A stretch of 64,000 bases of DNA from Pseudomonas palleroniana. GTDB lineage: Bacteria; Pseudomonadota; Gammaproteobacteria; Pseudomonadales; Pseudomonadaceae. Under the pieces are notes generated by a model, which saw only the letters and a list, made by a program, of their open reading frames with translations, was not told the DNA's origin and did not search any database. Positions 31,494 to 40,640 of the stretch are shown here, piece after piece (positions within the stretch are counted from its first letter, which is position 1; every line of letters begins with the position of its first letter). The stretch lies in the NCBI RefSeq assembly GCF_003031675.1, contig NZ_PYWX01000061.1, positions 62,001 to 126,000 on the forward strand. The letters are read 5' to 3'. The position numbers were made by a program, and so were the translations under genes.

Positions 31494-33541
31494 AGCTGGA
31501 ACTCAAAAACAGCTTGTCGGTGAAGTTGCTACGGGTTGTGCTGTTGTCGGCATTGATCGTGGGCGTGGCGTTGAGCGTGGCGCAGATCGTTTTCGATGCC
31601 TACAAGACACACCAGGCCGTGGCGGGCGATGCCCAACGCATTCTCGACATGTTTCGCGACCCCTCGACCCAGGCCGTCTACAGCCTGGATCGCGAGATGG
31701 GTATGCAGGTCATCGAGGGTCTGTTTCAGGACGACGCCGTGCGCATGGCCTCCATTGGCCATCCCAACGAAACCATGCTCGCGGAAAAAAGCCGTGCCTT
31801 GCAGCAATCGCCCACCCGCTGGCTGACCGACCTGATTCTGGGCCAGGAACGCACCTTCACCACCGCATTGGTCGGCAAAGGCCCCTACAGCGAATATTAC
31901 GGCGACCTGAGCATCACCCTGGACACGGCCACCTACGGCAAAGGCTTTATTGTCAGCTCGGTGATCATCTTTGTGTCCGGCGTACTGCGCGCCTTGGCCA
32001 TGGGCCTGGTGCTGTACCTGGTGTATCACTGGCTGCTGACCAAACCGCTGTCGCGGATTATCGAACATCTGACATCAATCAACCCGGACCGGCCCAGCGA
32101 ACACAAAATCCCCCAACTCAAGGGCCATGAACGCAATGAGCTGGGGTTGTGGATCAACACGGCCAACCAGTTGCTCGAATCCATCGAGCGCAATACCCAC
32201 CTGCGCCATGAGGCCGAATCCAGCCTGCTGCGCATGGCCCAGTACGACTTTCTCACCGGCCTGCCGAATCGGCAGAAGCTGCAGGAGCAGTTAGACAAGA
32301 TCCTGACCGACGCCGGCCGCCGACAACGCCGTGTGGCAGTGCTGTGCGTCGGGCTGGACGACTTCAAGAGCGTCAACGAACAGTTTACCTACCAGGCCGG
32401 CGACAAATTGCTGCTGGCACTGGCCGACCGTCTGCGTGCCCACAGCGGCCGCCTCGGCGCCCTGGCCCGCCTGGGGGGCGACCAGTTCGCGCTGGTTCAG
32501 GCCGATATCGAGCAGCCTTACGAGGCCGCCGAGCTGGCACAAAGCATCCTGGATGACCTGGAGGAGGCATTCGCCCTCGACCAGGATCAGATCCGCCTGC
32601 GCGCTACCATCGGCATCACGCTGTTTCCGGAAGACGGCGACAGCACTGAGAAGCTGCTGCAAAAAGCCGAACAAACGATGACCCTGGCCAAGAGCCGCTC
32701 GCGCAACCGCTATCAGTTCTACATCGCCAGCGTCGACAGCGAAATGCGCCGCCGCCGCGAACTGGAAAAAGACCTGCGCGATGCCCTGAGCCGGGACCAA
32801 TTCCACTTGGTGTACCAACCCCAGATCAGTTACCGCGACCACCGCGTAGTCGGCGTCGAAGCGCTGATCCGCTGGCAGCATCCGGAACACGGCCTGGTAC
32901 CACCCGACCTGTTTATCCCCTTGGCGGAACAGAACGGTACGATTATTCCGATTGGCGAGTGGGTACTCGACCAGGCATGCCGACAGTTGCGCGAATGGCA
33001 CGACCTGGGTTTCACCGAGCTGCGCATGGCGGTCAACCTGTCCACCGTGCAGTTGCACCACACCGAATTGCCGCGGGTGGTCAACAACCTGATGCAGATC
33101 TACCGCTTGCCGCCCCGTAGCCTGGAGCTGGAAGTCACCGAGACCGGCCTGATGGAAGACATCAGCACCGCCGCCCAGCACTTATTGAGCCTGCGACGCT
33201 CCGGCGCGCTGATCGCCATCGATGACTTCGGTACCGGCTATTCGTCGCTGAGCTACCTGAAAAGCCTGCCCTTGGACAAAATGAAGATCGACAAGAGCTT
33301 CGTCCAGGACCTGCTCGATGATGACGACGATGCCACCATCGTGCGCGCCATCATCCAGTTGGGCAAAAGCCTGGGCATGCAGGTAATTGCCGAGGGCGTT
33401 GAAACTGCCGAGCAAGAGGCCTACATCATCGCCGAGGGCTGCCATGAGGGACAGGGTTACTACTACAGCAAACCCCTGCAGGCCCGTGAGTTGGCGGTGT
33501 ACTTGAAACAATCCGAGCGCAATAACGCGGCGATTCTTTGA
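31490..33541 (+). CDS. bifA: BifA-like cyclic-di-GMP phosphodiesterase (degenerate GGDEF + EAL)
   Basis: A 683-aa inner-membrane signalling enzyme. It has a first helix (LLRVVLLSALIVGVALSVAQIVF), a periplasmic domain to about 160, a second helix (VSSVIIFVSGVLRALAMGLVLYLVYHW), a HAMP-like linker, a GGDEF domain (about 245-405) and an EAL domain (about 420-675). The GGDEF active site is changed to GGDQF, as in P. aeruginosa BifA, so cyclase activity is unlikely. The EAL site is intact (EALIRW, NLS, ETGLMED, DDFGTGYSS, DKMKIDKSF). BifA lowers c-di-GMP and represses biofilm. The start is TTG, preceded by AAGGAATGACCC. Synteny with sodB supports the name. Confidence 0.92.
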   Translation: MKLELKNSLSVKLLRVVLLSALIVGVALSVAQIVFDAYKTHQAVAGDAQRILDMFRDPSTQAVYSLDREMGMQVIEGLFQDDAVRMASIGHPNETMLAEKSRALQQSPTRWLTDLILGQERTFTTALVGKGPYSEYYGDLSITLDTATYGKGFIVSSVIIFVSGVLRALAMGLVLYLVYHWLLTKPLSRIIEHLTSINPDRPSEHKIPQLKGHERNELGLWINTANQLLESIERNTHLRHEAESSLLRMAQYDFLTGLPNRQKLQEQLDKILTDAGRRQRRVAVLCVGLDDFKSVNEQFTYQAGDKLLLALADRLRAHSGRLGALARLGGDQFALVQADIEQPYEAAELAQSILDDLEEAFALDQDQIRLRATIGITLFPEDGDSTEKLLQKAEQTMTLAKSRSRNRYQFYIASVDSEMRRRRELEKDLRDALSRDQFHLVYQPQISYRDHRVVGVEALIRWQHPEHGLVPPDLFIPLAEQNGTIIPIGEWVLDQACRQLREWHDLGFTELRMAVNLSTVQLHHTELPRVVNNLMQIYRLPPRSLELEVTETGLMEDISTAAQHLLSLRRSGALIAIDDFGTGYSSLSYLKSLPLDKMKIDKSFVQDLLDDDDDATIVRAIIQLGKSLGMQVIAEGVETAEQEAYIIAEGCHEGQGYYYSKPLQARELAVYLKQSERNNAAIL

Positions 33542-33667
33542 CCGTGCAAAGCAATACCAAATATTTCCCGCGTATAACGCTTTACACAAAATGCAAATCT
33601 TTCGCATTATGTCGCAGTTTTGCGCGCCCTCGCGTGCCCCAACCCCAACCGAAGCAGGATGTTCGCC

Positions 33668-35005
33668 ATGATTCGTATGCCCCTGGCCACCGCCAGTCTG
33701 CTGGCCCTTGCCATTTCTCTCGCCGGTTGCGGCGAAGGTAAAGACAAGGCGGCCGCGCCTCAAGCACCCGCAGCCGCCAGCAGCACCGCACCTGCGGCGG
33801 CCCCGGCTGGCCAGGTCGACGAGGCAGCCGCCAAGGCCGTGGTCGCGCATTACGCCGACATGGTGTTCGCGGTGTACAGCGACGCCGAATCCACCGCGAA
33901 AACCCTGCAGACCGCAATCGACACCTTCCTCGCCAACCCGAACGACGAAACCCTGAAAGCCGCCCGCGCCGCTTGGGTTGCCGCCCGTGTGCCGTACCTG
34001 CAGAGCGAAGTGTTCCGTTTCGGCAACACCATCATCGACGACTGGGAAGGCCAAGTGAACGCCTGGCCTCTCGATGAAGGACTGATCGACTACGTCGACA
34101 AATCCTACGAGCACGCCCTGGGCAACCCGGGCGCCAACGCCAACATCATCGCCAACACCCAGATCCAGGTGGGCGAAGACAAGGTCGACGTGAAGGACAT
34201 CACCCCGGAAAAACTCGCCAGCCTCAATGAACTGGGGGGGTCCGAAGCCAACGTCGCCACCGGCTACCACGCGATCGAATTCCTGCTCTGGGGCCAGGAC
34301 CTCAACGGCACCGGCCCAGGCGCGGGCAACCGCCCGGCGTCGGACTACATGACCGGCGACGGCGCCACCGGCGGCCACAACGAGCGTCGTCGCACCTACC
34401 TGCGCGCCGTGACCCAATTGCTGGTCAGCGACCTGGAAGAAATGGTCGGCAACTGGAAGCCCAACGTCGAAGACAACTACCGCGCCACCCTGGAGTCGGA
34501 ACCTGCCACCGACGGCCTGCGTAAAATGTTGTTCGGCATGGGCAGCCTGTCCCTGGGTGAGCTGGCCGGTGAGCGCATGAAGGTTTCCCTGGAAGCCAAC
34601 TCGCCGGAAGACGAGCAGGATTGCTTCAGCGACAACACCCACAACTCGCACTTCTACGACGCCAAAGGCATCCGCAACGTCTACCTGGGCGAGTACACCC
34701 GCACCGACGGCACCCAAATGACCGGCGCCAGCCTGTCGTCGCTGGTGGCCAAGGTTGACCCGGCGGCCGACGCTGCGCTGAAGGCTGACCTGGCTGCCAC
34801 TGAAGCGAAGATCCAAGTCATGGTCGATCACGCCAACAACGGTGAGCACTACGACCAGCTGATCGCCGCCGGCAATGACAAAGGCAACCAGATCGTGCGT
34901 GACGCGATTGCCGCGCTGGTCAAGCAGACCGGCGCGATCGAAACCGCCGCCGGCAAGCTGGGCATCAGCGACCTGAACCCGGATAACGCGGATCACGAGT
35001 TCTGA
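33668..35005 (+). CDS. Imelysin-family (M75) lipoprotein, IcmP-like
   Basis: A 445-aa precursor with a lipoprotein signal (PLATASLLALAISLAGC, lipobox LAGC), an Ala/Pro linker and an imelysin domain with the GxHxxE motif in TGYHAIEFLLWGQDL (about residue 200). P. aeruginosa IcmP (PA4370) in the same neighbourhood was described as an insulin-cleaving outer-membrane protein; many family members bind iron and act in metal uptake, not proteolysis. I chose the ATG at 33668 because AGGA is 8 bp upstream; ATGs at 33659 and 33677 are alternatives. No di-haem oxidoreductase partner gene follows. Confidence 0.88.
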   Translation: MIRMPLATASLLALAISLAGCGEGKDKAAAPQAPAAASSTAPAAAPAGQVDEAAAKAVVAHYADMVFAVYSDAESTAKTLQTAIDTFLANPNDETLKAARAAWVAARVPYLQSEVFRFGNTIIDDWEGQVNAWPLDEGLIDYVDKSYEHALGNPGANANIIANTQIQVGEDKVDVKDITPEKLASLNELGGSEANVATGYHAIEFLLWGQDLNGTGPGAGNRPASDYMTGDGATGGHNERRRTYLRAVTQLLVSDLEEMVGNWKPNVEDNYRATLESEPATDGLRKMLFGMGSLSLGELAGERMKVSLEANSPEDEQDCFSDNTHNSHFYDAKGIRNVYLGEYTRTDGTQMTGASLSSLVAKVDPAADAALKADLAATEAKIQVMVDHANNGEHYDQLIAAGNDKGNQIVRDAIAALVKQTGAIETAAGKLGISDLNPDNADHEF

Positions 35006-35017
35006 TCCGAGCCGCAT

Positions 35018-35050
35018 TGAACAAGGCGACCTTCGGGTCGCCTTTTTCAT
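35018..35050 (+). terminator. Rho-independent terminator after the imelysin gene
   Basis: The stem GGCGACC/GGTCGCC with a TTCG tetraloop is followed by TTTTT, 20 bp after the stop. Confidence 0.88.
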
Positions 35051-35078
35051 ACGCCCTATCTACCACCACAAATCCCTT

Positions 35079-35101
35079 GTGGGAGGGGGCTTGCTCCCAC
35101 A
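35079..35101. repeat. Solitary REP half-element
   Basis: GTGGGAGGGGGCTTGCTCCC followed by AC forms a single hairpin without the inverted partner found in the full REPINs of this window. Confidence 0.82.
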
Positions 35102-35188
35102 TTTTGACCCGGGTCGCCCTGGCCCCCTCGGTTTACAAGACTCGCACCACGGGTAGAATGGCGCCACTCCCACATCCGAGCTTTCTTC

Positions 35189-36643
35189 ATGGCGTTGCCG
35201 ACCCTACGCATCATCGGTTTCATCATCGGCATCTTCCTGATCACCCTTGCGATCGCCATGGTCGTCCCGATGGCGACCCTGGTGATCTTTGAACGCACCA
35301 GCGACCTGCCCTCGTTCCTGTGGGCCAGCCTGATCACATTTCTCGCGGGCCTGGCCCTGGTCATCCCTGGCCGCCCCGAACACGTCCACCTGCGCCCTCG
35401 GGACATGTACCTGCTGACGGTCAGCAGCTGGCTGGTGGTGTGCATCTTCGCCGCGTTGCCGTTTCTGCTGACCCAGCACATCAGCTACACCGACTCGTTT
35501 TTTGAAAGCATGTCCGGCATCACCGCCACCGGTTCCACCGTGCTGAGCGGCCTGGACAGCATGTCCCCAGGCATATTGATGTGGCGCTCGCTGCTGCACT
35601 GGCTGGGCGGCATCGGCTTTATCGGCATGGCGGTGGCGATTCTGCCGCTGCTGCGCATTGGTGGCATGCGCCTGTTCCAGACCGAATCCTCTGACCGCTC
35701 GGAGAAGGTCATGCCGCGCTCGCACATGGTGGCGCGGCTCATCGTGGCCACTTACGTCGGGATCACCATCCTCGGCAGCCTGGCGTTCTGGTGGGCGGGA
35801 ATGGGCTTGTTCGACGCGATCAACCATGCGATGTCGGCGATTTCGACCGGTGGCTTCTCCACCTCCGACGAATCCCTGGCGCACTGGAAACAACCGGCGG
35901 TGCACTGGGTTGCCGTGGCGGTAATGATCCTCGGCAGCTTGCCGTTCACCCTGTACGTGGCCACCTTGCGTGGCAACCGGCGAGCGCTGATCAAGGACCA
36001 GCAGGTGCAGGGCTTGCTGGCGTTGCTGGTCGTGACATGGCTGGTGCTGGGTACCTGGTATTGGTGGACCACCGATTTGCATTGGCTGGATGCACTGCGC
36101 CATGTGGCGGTGAACGTCACCTCGGTGGTCACCACCACCGGCTTTGCGTTGGGGGACTACAGCATCTGGGGCAACTTCTCACTGATGTTGTTCTTCTACC
36201 TGGGTTTTATCGGCGGCTGCTCGGGCTCCACGGCCGGCGGGATCAAGATCTTCCGCTTCCAGGTCGCCTACATCCTGCTCAAGGCCAACTTGAACCAACT
36301 GATTCACCCGCGAGCGGTGATCAAGCAGAAGTACAACGGCCATCGCCTCGACGAAGAAATCGTGCGTTCGATTCTGACGTTCTCGTTTTTCTTCGCCATC
36401 ACCATCTGTGCCATCGCCCTGGCCCTGTCGCTGCTGGGCCTGGACTGGATGACCGCATTGACCGGCGCGGCGAGCACGGTATCGGGCGTCGGCCCGGGCC
36501 TGGGTGAAACCATCGGCCCGGCCGGCAACTTCGCCAGCCTGCCCGATGCGGCCAAGTGGATCCTGTCGTTCGGCATGCTGCTGGGGCGGCTGGAGATTAT
36601 TACGGTGTTTGTACTGTGTATCCCGGCGTTCTGGCGTCACTGA
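35189..36643 (+). CDS. trkH: TrkH/TrkI-family potassium uptake channel
   Basis: A 484-aa polytopic membrane protein of the Trk/Ktr superfamily, which imports K+ together with a TrkA gating ring. The four pore-loop filters are visible: TATGSTVLSGLD, SAISTGGFSTSD, SVVTTTGFALGDY and SGVGPGLGETIGPAGNF. Each has the conserved glycine. About ten membrane helices surround them. Its trkA partner is not in the window. The 3' end overlaps the convergent AraC-type gene by 44 bp. Confidence 0.92.
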   Translation: MALPTLRIIGFIIGIFLITLAIAMVVPMATLVIFERTSDLPSFLWASLITFLAGLALVIPGRPEHVHLRPRDMYLLTVSSWLVVCIFAALPFLLTQHISYTDSFFESMSGITATGSTVLSGLDSMSPGILMWRSLLHWLGGIGFIGMAVAILPLLRIGGMRLFQTESSDRSEKVMPRSHMVARLIVATYVGITILGSLAFWWAGMGLFDAINHAMSAISTGGFSTSDESLAHWKQPAVHWVAVAVMILGSLPFTLYVATLRGNRRALIKDQQVQGLLALLVVTWLVLGTWYWWTTDLHWLDALRHVAVNVTSVVTTTGFALGDYSIWGNFSLMLFFYLGFIGGCSGSTAGGIKIFRFQVAYILLKANLNQLIHPRAVIKQKYNGHRLDEEIVRSILTFSFFFAITICAIALALSLLGLDWMTALTGAASTVSGVGPGLGETIGPAGNFASLPDAAKWILSFGMLLGRLEIITVFVLCIPAFWRH

Positions 36644-37658
36644 CCTGCGACCTCTGTAGCAGACGCATACGATATTCGCCGGGCGTGGCGTCAAACCAGC
36701 GCCGGAATGCGCGAAAGAAATTGCTCGGGTCGGCAAACCCCAGCAGGTAGGCAATTTCCAACAGGGTCATGCTGGGCTGCGCCAGGTATTGCTCGGCCAG
36801 TTCACGACGAGTGTCGTCGAGCAACGTCTGGAAACTGGTGCCCTCCTCCTGCAGGCGGCGCTGCAAGGTGCGTTGCGAGAGGTGCAGGGTCTGGGCCACC
36901 GCTTCACGCTTGGGCTCGCCCTGGGGCAACAGCCGGCACAGCACCTGGCGGGCATTATGGGTCACGCGGCTCTCGGAAAAGCGCGCCAGGTACTCACCGG
37001 CAAACCGATCGTGCAGCAGCGCCATCGCCTCGTTGGCCGTGGGCAACGGTGCATCCATATCGGCACGCTCGAAAATCAGCGCGTCGTAGGGTGCATTGAA
37101 CTCCAAGGGCGCATGAAATGCTTGCTTGTAAGGCGCCAGGTCCACTGGCTGGTCGCCTTGCAACATGACTTTGCGCGGTTGCAGGGTGCGGCCGCTCAGC
37201 CAGCCGCACAGCGCCAACGCACAGGCCAGCGAAGCTTCGGCGCTCTGCCGGGTGGGCGGCAGATGATCACCGTGCACGGTCAGAATCAGTGCATAACCTT
37301 CGGACAACAGCCGAAAGCTCAGGTCGGCGCTTTCGGCGATGATGCGCTGGTAACGCACCAGGCGCATGAAGCCTTCAGCCAGCGTGTTGCTGGACATCAG
37401 CGCATAACCGGCCACATGAAACGACGCCGGGCGCACTACCTTGCCCATATTCAGGCCGATGGCCGGGTTGCCCGACAACTCCACGGCCCGCTGCCAGAGG
37501 CGGGTCATGGAGTCTTGCGTAAAGCGTGCATCAGGGTCACTGAGAGCGCTGTAATCCAGGCCCAACTGCTTGAATAACGCACGGCAATCCAGGCCGTCCA
37601 TTTCCAACGCCTTGACTATACCCATCGCCCAGCTTGCAGAAGTGGTTCGTTCACTCAT
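36600..37658 (-). CDS. AraC-family transcriptional regulator (OruR-like)
   Basis: A 352-aa regulator with the Arabinose_bd/AraC_binding_2-type N-terminal domain (PF12625-like; SWAMGIVKALEMDGLDCRALFKQLGLD) and a C-terminal double helix-turn-helix (about 255-335: REAVAQTLHLSQRTLQRRLQEEGTSF and LLEIAYLLGFADPSNFFRAFRRWFDATPGEYR). Members such as OruR control catabolic genes. No obvious target operon is adjacent. The last 14 codons lie antisense to the end of trkH. Confidence 0.88.
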   Translation of the reverse strand: MSERTTSASWAMGIVKALEMDGLDCRALFKQLGLDYSALSDPDARFTQDSMTRLWQRAVELSGNPAIGLNMGKVVRPASFHVAGYALMSSNTLAEGFMRLVRYQRIIAESADLSFRLLSEGYALILTVHGDHLPPTRQSAEASLACALALCGWLSGRTLQPRKVMLQGDQPVDLAPYKQAFHAPLEFNAPYDALIFERADMDAPLPTANEAMALLHDRFAGEYLARFSESRVTHNARQVLCRLLPQGEPKREAVAQTLHLSQRTLQRRLQEEGTSFQTLLDDTRRELAEQYLAQPSMTLLEIAYLLGFADPSNFFRAFRRWFDATPGEYRMRLLQRSQVSDARTPGYTVQTP

Positions 37659-37819
37659 GGCGTCGTCTTCTAGAAAGCAGGCTTATCCGGCAACCAGCAA
37701 GCCAAGGATACTAAAGTGGCATCTATTGTCACTGGCTGTTACCACTGATCACTCTAGACTCAAATAAGCTACCCACCGAACATCTGCCGAGCGGCATCAC
37801 CGTCAAAGGCCCGACCAGC

Positions 37820-38131
37820 ATGGAAAACGTCAAGCAATTCAACAGCTTTGCCGAGTTCTACCCTTACTACCTGCGCGAGCACGGCAACAGCACCTGCCGT
37901 CGCCTGCACTTTATCGGCACCACCCTGGTGATCGGTATTCTGGCCTATGCCATCGGCCGCGGTTCGCTGGGCCTGCTGCTGGCCTTGCCCGTCGCCGGCT
38001 ACAGCTTTGCGTGGATCGGCCACTTCTTCTTCGAAAAGAACCGCCCGGCAACCTTTCAACACCCGTTTTACAGCCTGTTGGGCGACTTCGTCATGTACCG
38101 CGACATGATTCTGGGCAAGGTGCCGTTCTGA
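37820..38131 (+). CDS. Mpo1/DUF962-like membrane protein
   Basis: The 103-aa protein has the DUF962 pattern: FNSFAEFYPYYLREHGNSTCRRLHFIGTTLVIGI, then a second helix pair and WIGHFFFEKNRPATFQHPFYSLLGDFVMYRDMI. The conserved His residues (LREH, RRLHFIG, IGHFFFEKNRPA) match the metal-binding set of yeast Mpo1, a dioxygenase that acts on 2-hydroxy fatty acids. Two to three membrane helices place it in the inner membrane. The bacterial function is inferred. Confidence 0.85.
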   Translation: MENVKQFNSFAEFYPYYLREHGNSTCRRLHFIGTTLVIGILAYAIGRGSLGLLLALPVAGYSFAWIGHFFFEKNRPATFQHPFYSLLGDFVMYRDMILGKVPF

Positions 38132-38276
38132 CCACGCGACCGTCTGGACGATGAAAGTTCATGCATCCGACGACATTAAAATCTTTTTGTCATTTTCAGT
38201 GCTGTATCCTGCCAAGGCTTTTTGAGAGAGCGCAATTACCTGCGATTGAAAACAGACCTTGCGAGGAGCGACCCAC

Positions 38277-38405
38277 ATGCACGAGATCCCTAATCTCCCC
38301 TTCCCAAGCCTGCACCCGACTGAGCAGCCAACACCGCAGCAGGCCGGCAACAAACAGCCTGAGACCCAACAAGCAAAACCAGCCGACAGCAAACGCCAAG
38401 GCTGA
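38277..38405 (+). CDS. Small proline/glutamine-rich protein, 42 aa
   Basis: The frame starts at an ATG with GAGGAG 7 bp upstream and reads MHEIPNLPFPSLHPTEQPTP and on to SKRQG. It is rich in Pro, Gln and Thr, with no hydrophobic segment, so it is probably disordered. The strong ribosome site argues that it is translated. It precedes another small gene by 75 bp; no function is evident. Confidence 0.5.
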   Translation: MHEIPNLPFPSLHPTEQPTPQQAGNKQPETQQAKPADSKRQG

Positions 38406-38480
38406 AGCCGTACCAGACCGTATGGAAAGCGCAACGTTGAAGCGCTTTCCACACGGCCTGCATCACCCGAGATACCCGCT

Positions 38481-38663
38481 ATGACCGATACCCTCCCTGC
38501 TTCCCCCGACGCCGCCGTACTCGACGCTGCCTTGCAGATGGTCGAAGTCTGGAACCGCCTCAGCCCCGAAAAACAAGCCGTGCTGCTCAAGCGTTTCGGC
38601 ACCCAGGAAAACGCCTTGGCGGCCCTGGTCACCACGCAGTTACTGGCGCCCGCTAAATCCTGA
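38481..38663 (+). CDS. Small helical protein, 60 aa
   Basis: The product has two predicted helices, AAVLDAALQMVEVWNRLSPEKQAVLLKRF and NALAALVTTQLL. I do not recognise a family. Sequence composition and third-position GC match a real gene. No strong Shine-Dalgarno is seen. It is on the same strand as the 42-aa frame before it and the MFS gene after it. Confidence 0.5.
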   Translation: MTDTLPASPDAAVLDAALQMVEVWNRLSPEKQAVLLKRFGTQENALAALVTTQLLAPAKS

Positions 38664-38767
38664 TGGGGGCTTGATCCAGCCTTTTTGAGATTAGCCGCCC
38701 TGCCCGCCCCCAGCGACAGGTATCATTAGCAGCCTATCTTTACCTGCTGCGACAGTGGATCCCTCTC

Positions 38768-39964
38768 ATGCCAGATACCCAGCGCCCCATGGCGGTCACG
38801 CTGCAAGTCGTTTCCATCGTGCTGTTCACCTTTATCGGTTACCTGAATATCGGCATCCCCCTGGCCGTGTTGCCGGGCTATGTGCATAGTCAGTTGGGCT
38901 ATGGCGCGGTCATCGCTGGTTTGGTGATCAGCGTGCAATACCTGGCCACCCTGTTGAGCCGCCCGTACGCCGGCAAGATCATCGACAACCTGGGCAGCAA
39001 GCGCGCCGTGCTGATCGGCCTGGTCGGCTGCGGGCTGAGCGGCGTGTTCATGTTGCTGGCCGCCTGGTTCTCCAGCCTGCCGGCCGTGAGCCTGGGCAGC
39101 CTGCTGATCGGCCGACTGGTGCTGGGCAGCGCGGAAAGCCTGGTCGGGTCGGGTGCGATCGGCTGGGGCATCGGCCGGGTCGGCGCCGCGAATACGGCCA
39201 AGGTCATTTCATGGAACGGCATCGCCAGTTACGGCGCGCTGGCCGTCGGCGCGCCGCTGGGGGTGTTGCTGGTCAGCCAGTTCGGGCTGTGGAGCATGGG
39301 TGTCAGCATCGTGTTGCTGGCGGTGCTGGGCGTGCTGCTGGCCTGGAACAAGGAAGCCGCACCGATCGTGGCCGGTGTGCGCCTGCCGTTCATGAATGTG
39401 CTGGGCCGCGTACTACCTCACGGCTGCGCATTAGCGTTGGGCTCGATCGGCTTTGGCACCATCGCCACCTTCATCACCCTGTATTACACCACGCAGCACT
39501 GGGATAACGCGGTGTGGGCCTTGAGCCTGTTCGGCGCCAGCTTTATCGGAGCTCGCCTGCTGTTCGGTAACCTGATCAACCGTATCGGCGGTTTTCGCGT
39601 GGCGATTGCCTGCCTGTCGGTGGAAGTCCTCGGCCTGCTGTTACTGTGGCTCGCACCGAATGCCCACCTGGCCCTGGCGGGGGCGGCGTTGAGCGGCTTC
39701 GGCTTTTCCCTGGTGTTTCCGGCGTTGGGTGTGGAGGCCGTCAACTTGGTGCCCGCGTCCAGCCGCGGCGCGGCGGTGGGGGCGTATTCGCTGTTTATCG
39801 ACTTGTCGCTGGGCATCACCGGCCCGCTCGCCGGGGCGGTGGCATCAGGCTTCGGCTTTGCGTCGATCTTCCTGTTCGCCGCCCTCGCAGCCGCAGGTGG
39901 CTTGCTGCTGAGTGTGTACCTGTACCGCCAGGCGCCCAAGGCCCGCGAGACACGGGACGCCTAG
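38768..39964 (+). CDS. MFS transporter (YhhS/YfcJ-type efflux)
   Basis: A 398-aa major facilitator with about twelve helices. Helix 1 (LQVVSIVLFTFIGYLNIGIPLAVLPGYV) and the loop 2-3 motif RPYAGKIIDNLGSKRAVLIG (MFS motif A) are clear, and VGSGAIGWGIGRVG forms motif B-like. The start and first helix resemble the E. coli YhhS/YfcJ arabinose-efflux-like subgroup. The substrate is unknown. Its stop overlaps the convergent arfB stop by 4 bp. Confidence 0.87.
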   Translation: MPDTQRPMAVTLQVVSIVLFTFIGYLNIGIPLAVLPGYVHSQLGYGAVIAGLVISVQYLATLLSRPYAGKIIDNLGSKRAVLIGLVGCGLSGVFMLLAAWFSSLPAVSLGSLLIGRLVLGSAESLVGSGAIGWGIGRVGAANTAKVISWNGIASYGALAVGAPLGVLLVSQFGLWSMGVSIVLLAVLGVLLAWNKEAAPIVAGVRLPFMNVLGRVLPHGCALALGSIGFGTIATFITLYYTTQHWDNAVWALSLFGASFIGARLLFGNLINRIGGFRVAIACLSVEVLGLLLLWLAPNAHLALAGAALSGFGFSLVFPALGVEAVNLVPASSRGAAVGAYSLFIDLSLGITGPLAGAVASGFGFASIFLFAALAAAGGLLLSVYLYRQAPKARETRDA

Positions 39965-40374
39965 AAGTCGACCTTGCCGCGCCCGGCCTTGATACTGCCG
40001 CGCTTGGTCTTGGATTCCAGCCTGCGCTTCTTGGAGCCCAGCGTAGGCTTGGTCGGACGGCGCTTCTTCTCGACCTTGGTGGCGCTGAGAATCAGCTCCA
40101 CCAGACGCTCCAGCGCATCCGCGCGGTTCTGTTCCTGAGTCCGGTATTGCTGGGCCTTGAGCACCAGCACACCTTCGCTGGTGATGCGGCTGTCACGCAG
40201 CGCCAGCAAGCGCTCCTTGTAAAACTCCGGCAGGGACGAGGCCGGAATATCAAAGCGCAGGTGCACCGCGCTCGACACCTTGTTGACGTTCTGCCCGCCG
40301 GCGCCCTGGGCGCGAATGGCGGTCAGCTCGATCTCGGCGTCGGGCAGGTGGACGGTGTTGGAAACCTTCAGCAT
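39961..40374 (-). CDS. arfB: Alternative ribosome-rescue factor ArfB (YaeJ)
   Basis: ArfB hydrolyses peptidyl-tRNA on ribosomes stalled at the end of broken mRNAs. The 137-aa protein has the catalytic GGQ in RAQGAGGQNVNKVSSAVHL (about residues 25-27) and the long basic C-terminal tail (KKRRPTKPTLGSKKRR...) that enters the empty mRNA channel. I chose the ATG at 40374 (MLKVSNTVHLPDAEI), where family homology begins; an upstream ATG at 40410 adds 12 unrelated residues. Confidence 0.95.
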   Translation of the reverse strand: MLKVSNTVHLPDAEIELTAIRAQGAGGQNVNKVSSAVHLRFDIPASSLPEFYKERLLALRDSRITSEGVLVLKAQQYRTQEQNRADALERLVELILSATKVEKKRRPTKPTLGSKKRRLESKTKRGSIKAGRGKVDF

Positions 40375-40640
40375 TGCATTCTCATGATTGCGAAAACTCT
40401 CGATCGCCATAAACCCTGTTTGATCATTGGGGTTCAGGCGTTCTTCGATTGTCTCAGTATTTCACTCCACAACGTGGTTTTTCAGGCAAAACCGGAAAGC
40501 CGCCCGAAGAATTGGCCTGGCGCTTAAACTCTGTTTTGATGTCGACAGCGCCAAATACAGGCGGGCCGTTGGCATCCAAGGAAAACTGGGACGCAAGGAG
40601 CATCAATGTGACGCTCCGTGCGAATCAATCAGGGAGACGT

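Noticed and set aside
33182..35050. A 622-codon frame antisense to bifA and the imelysin gene
   Set aside because: It is the mirror of GC-biased codons in real genes on the plus strand; composition and lack of motifs mark it as a shadow.
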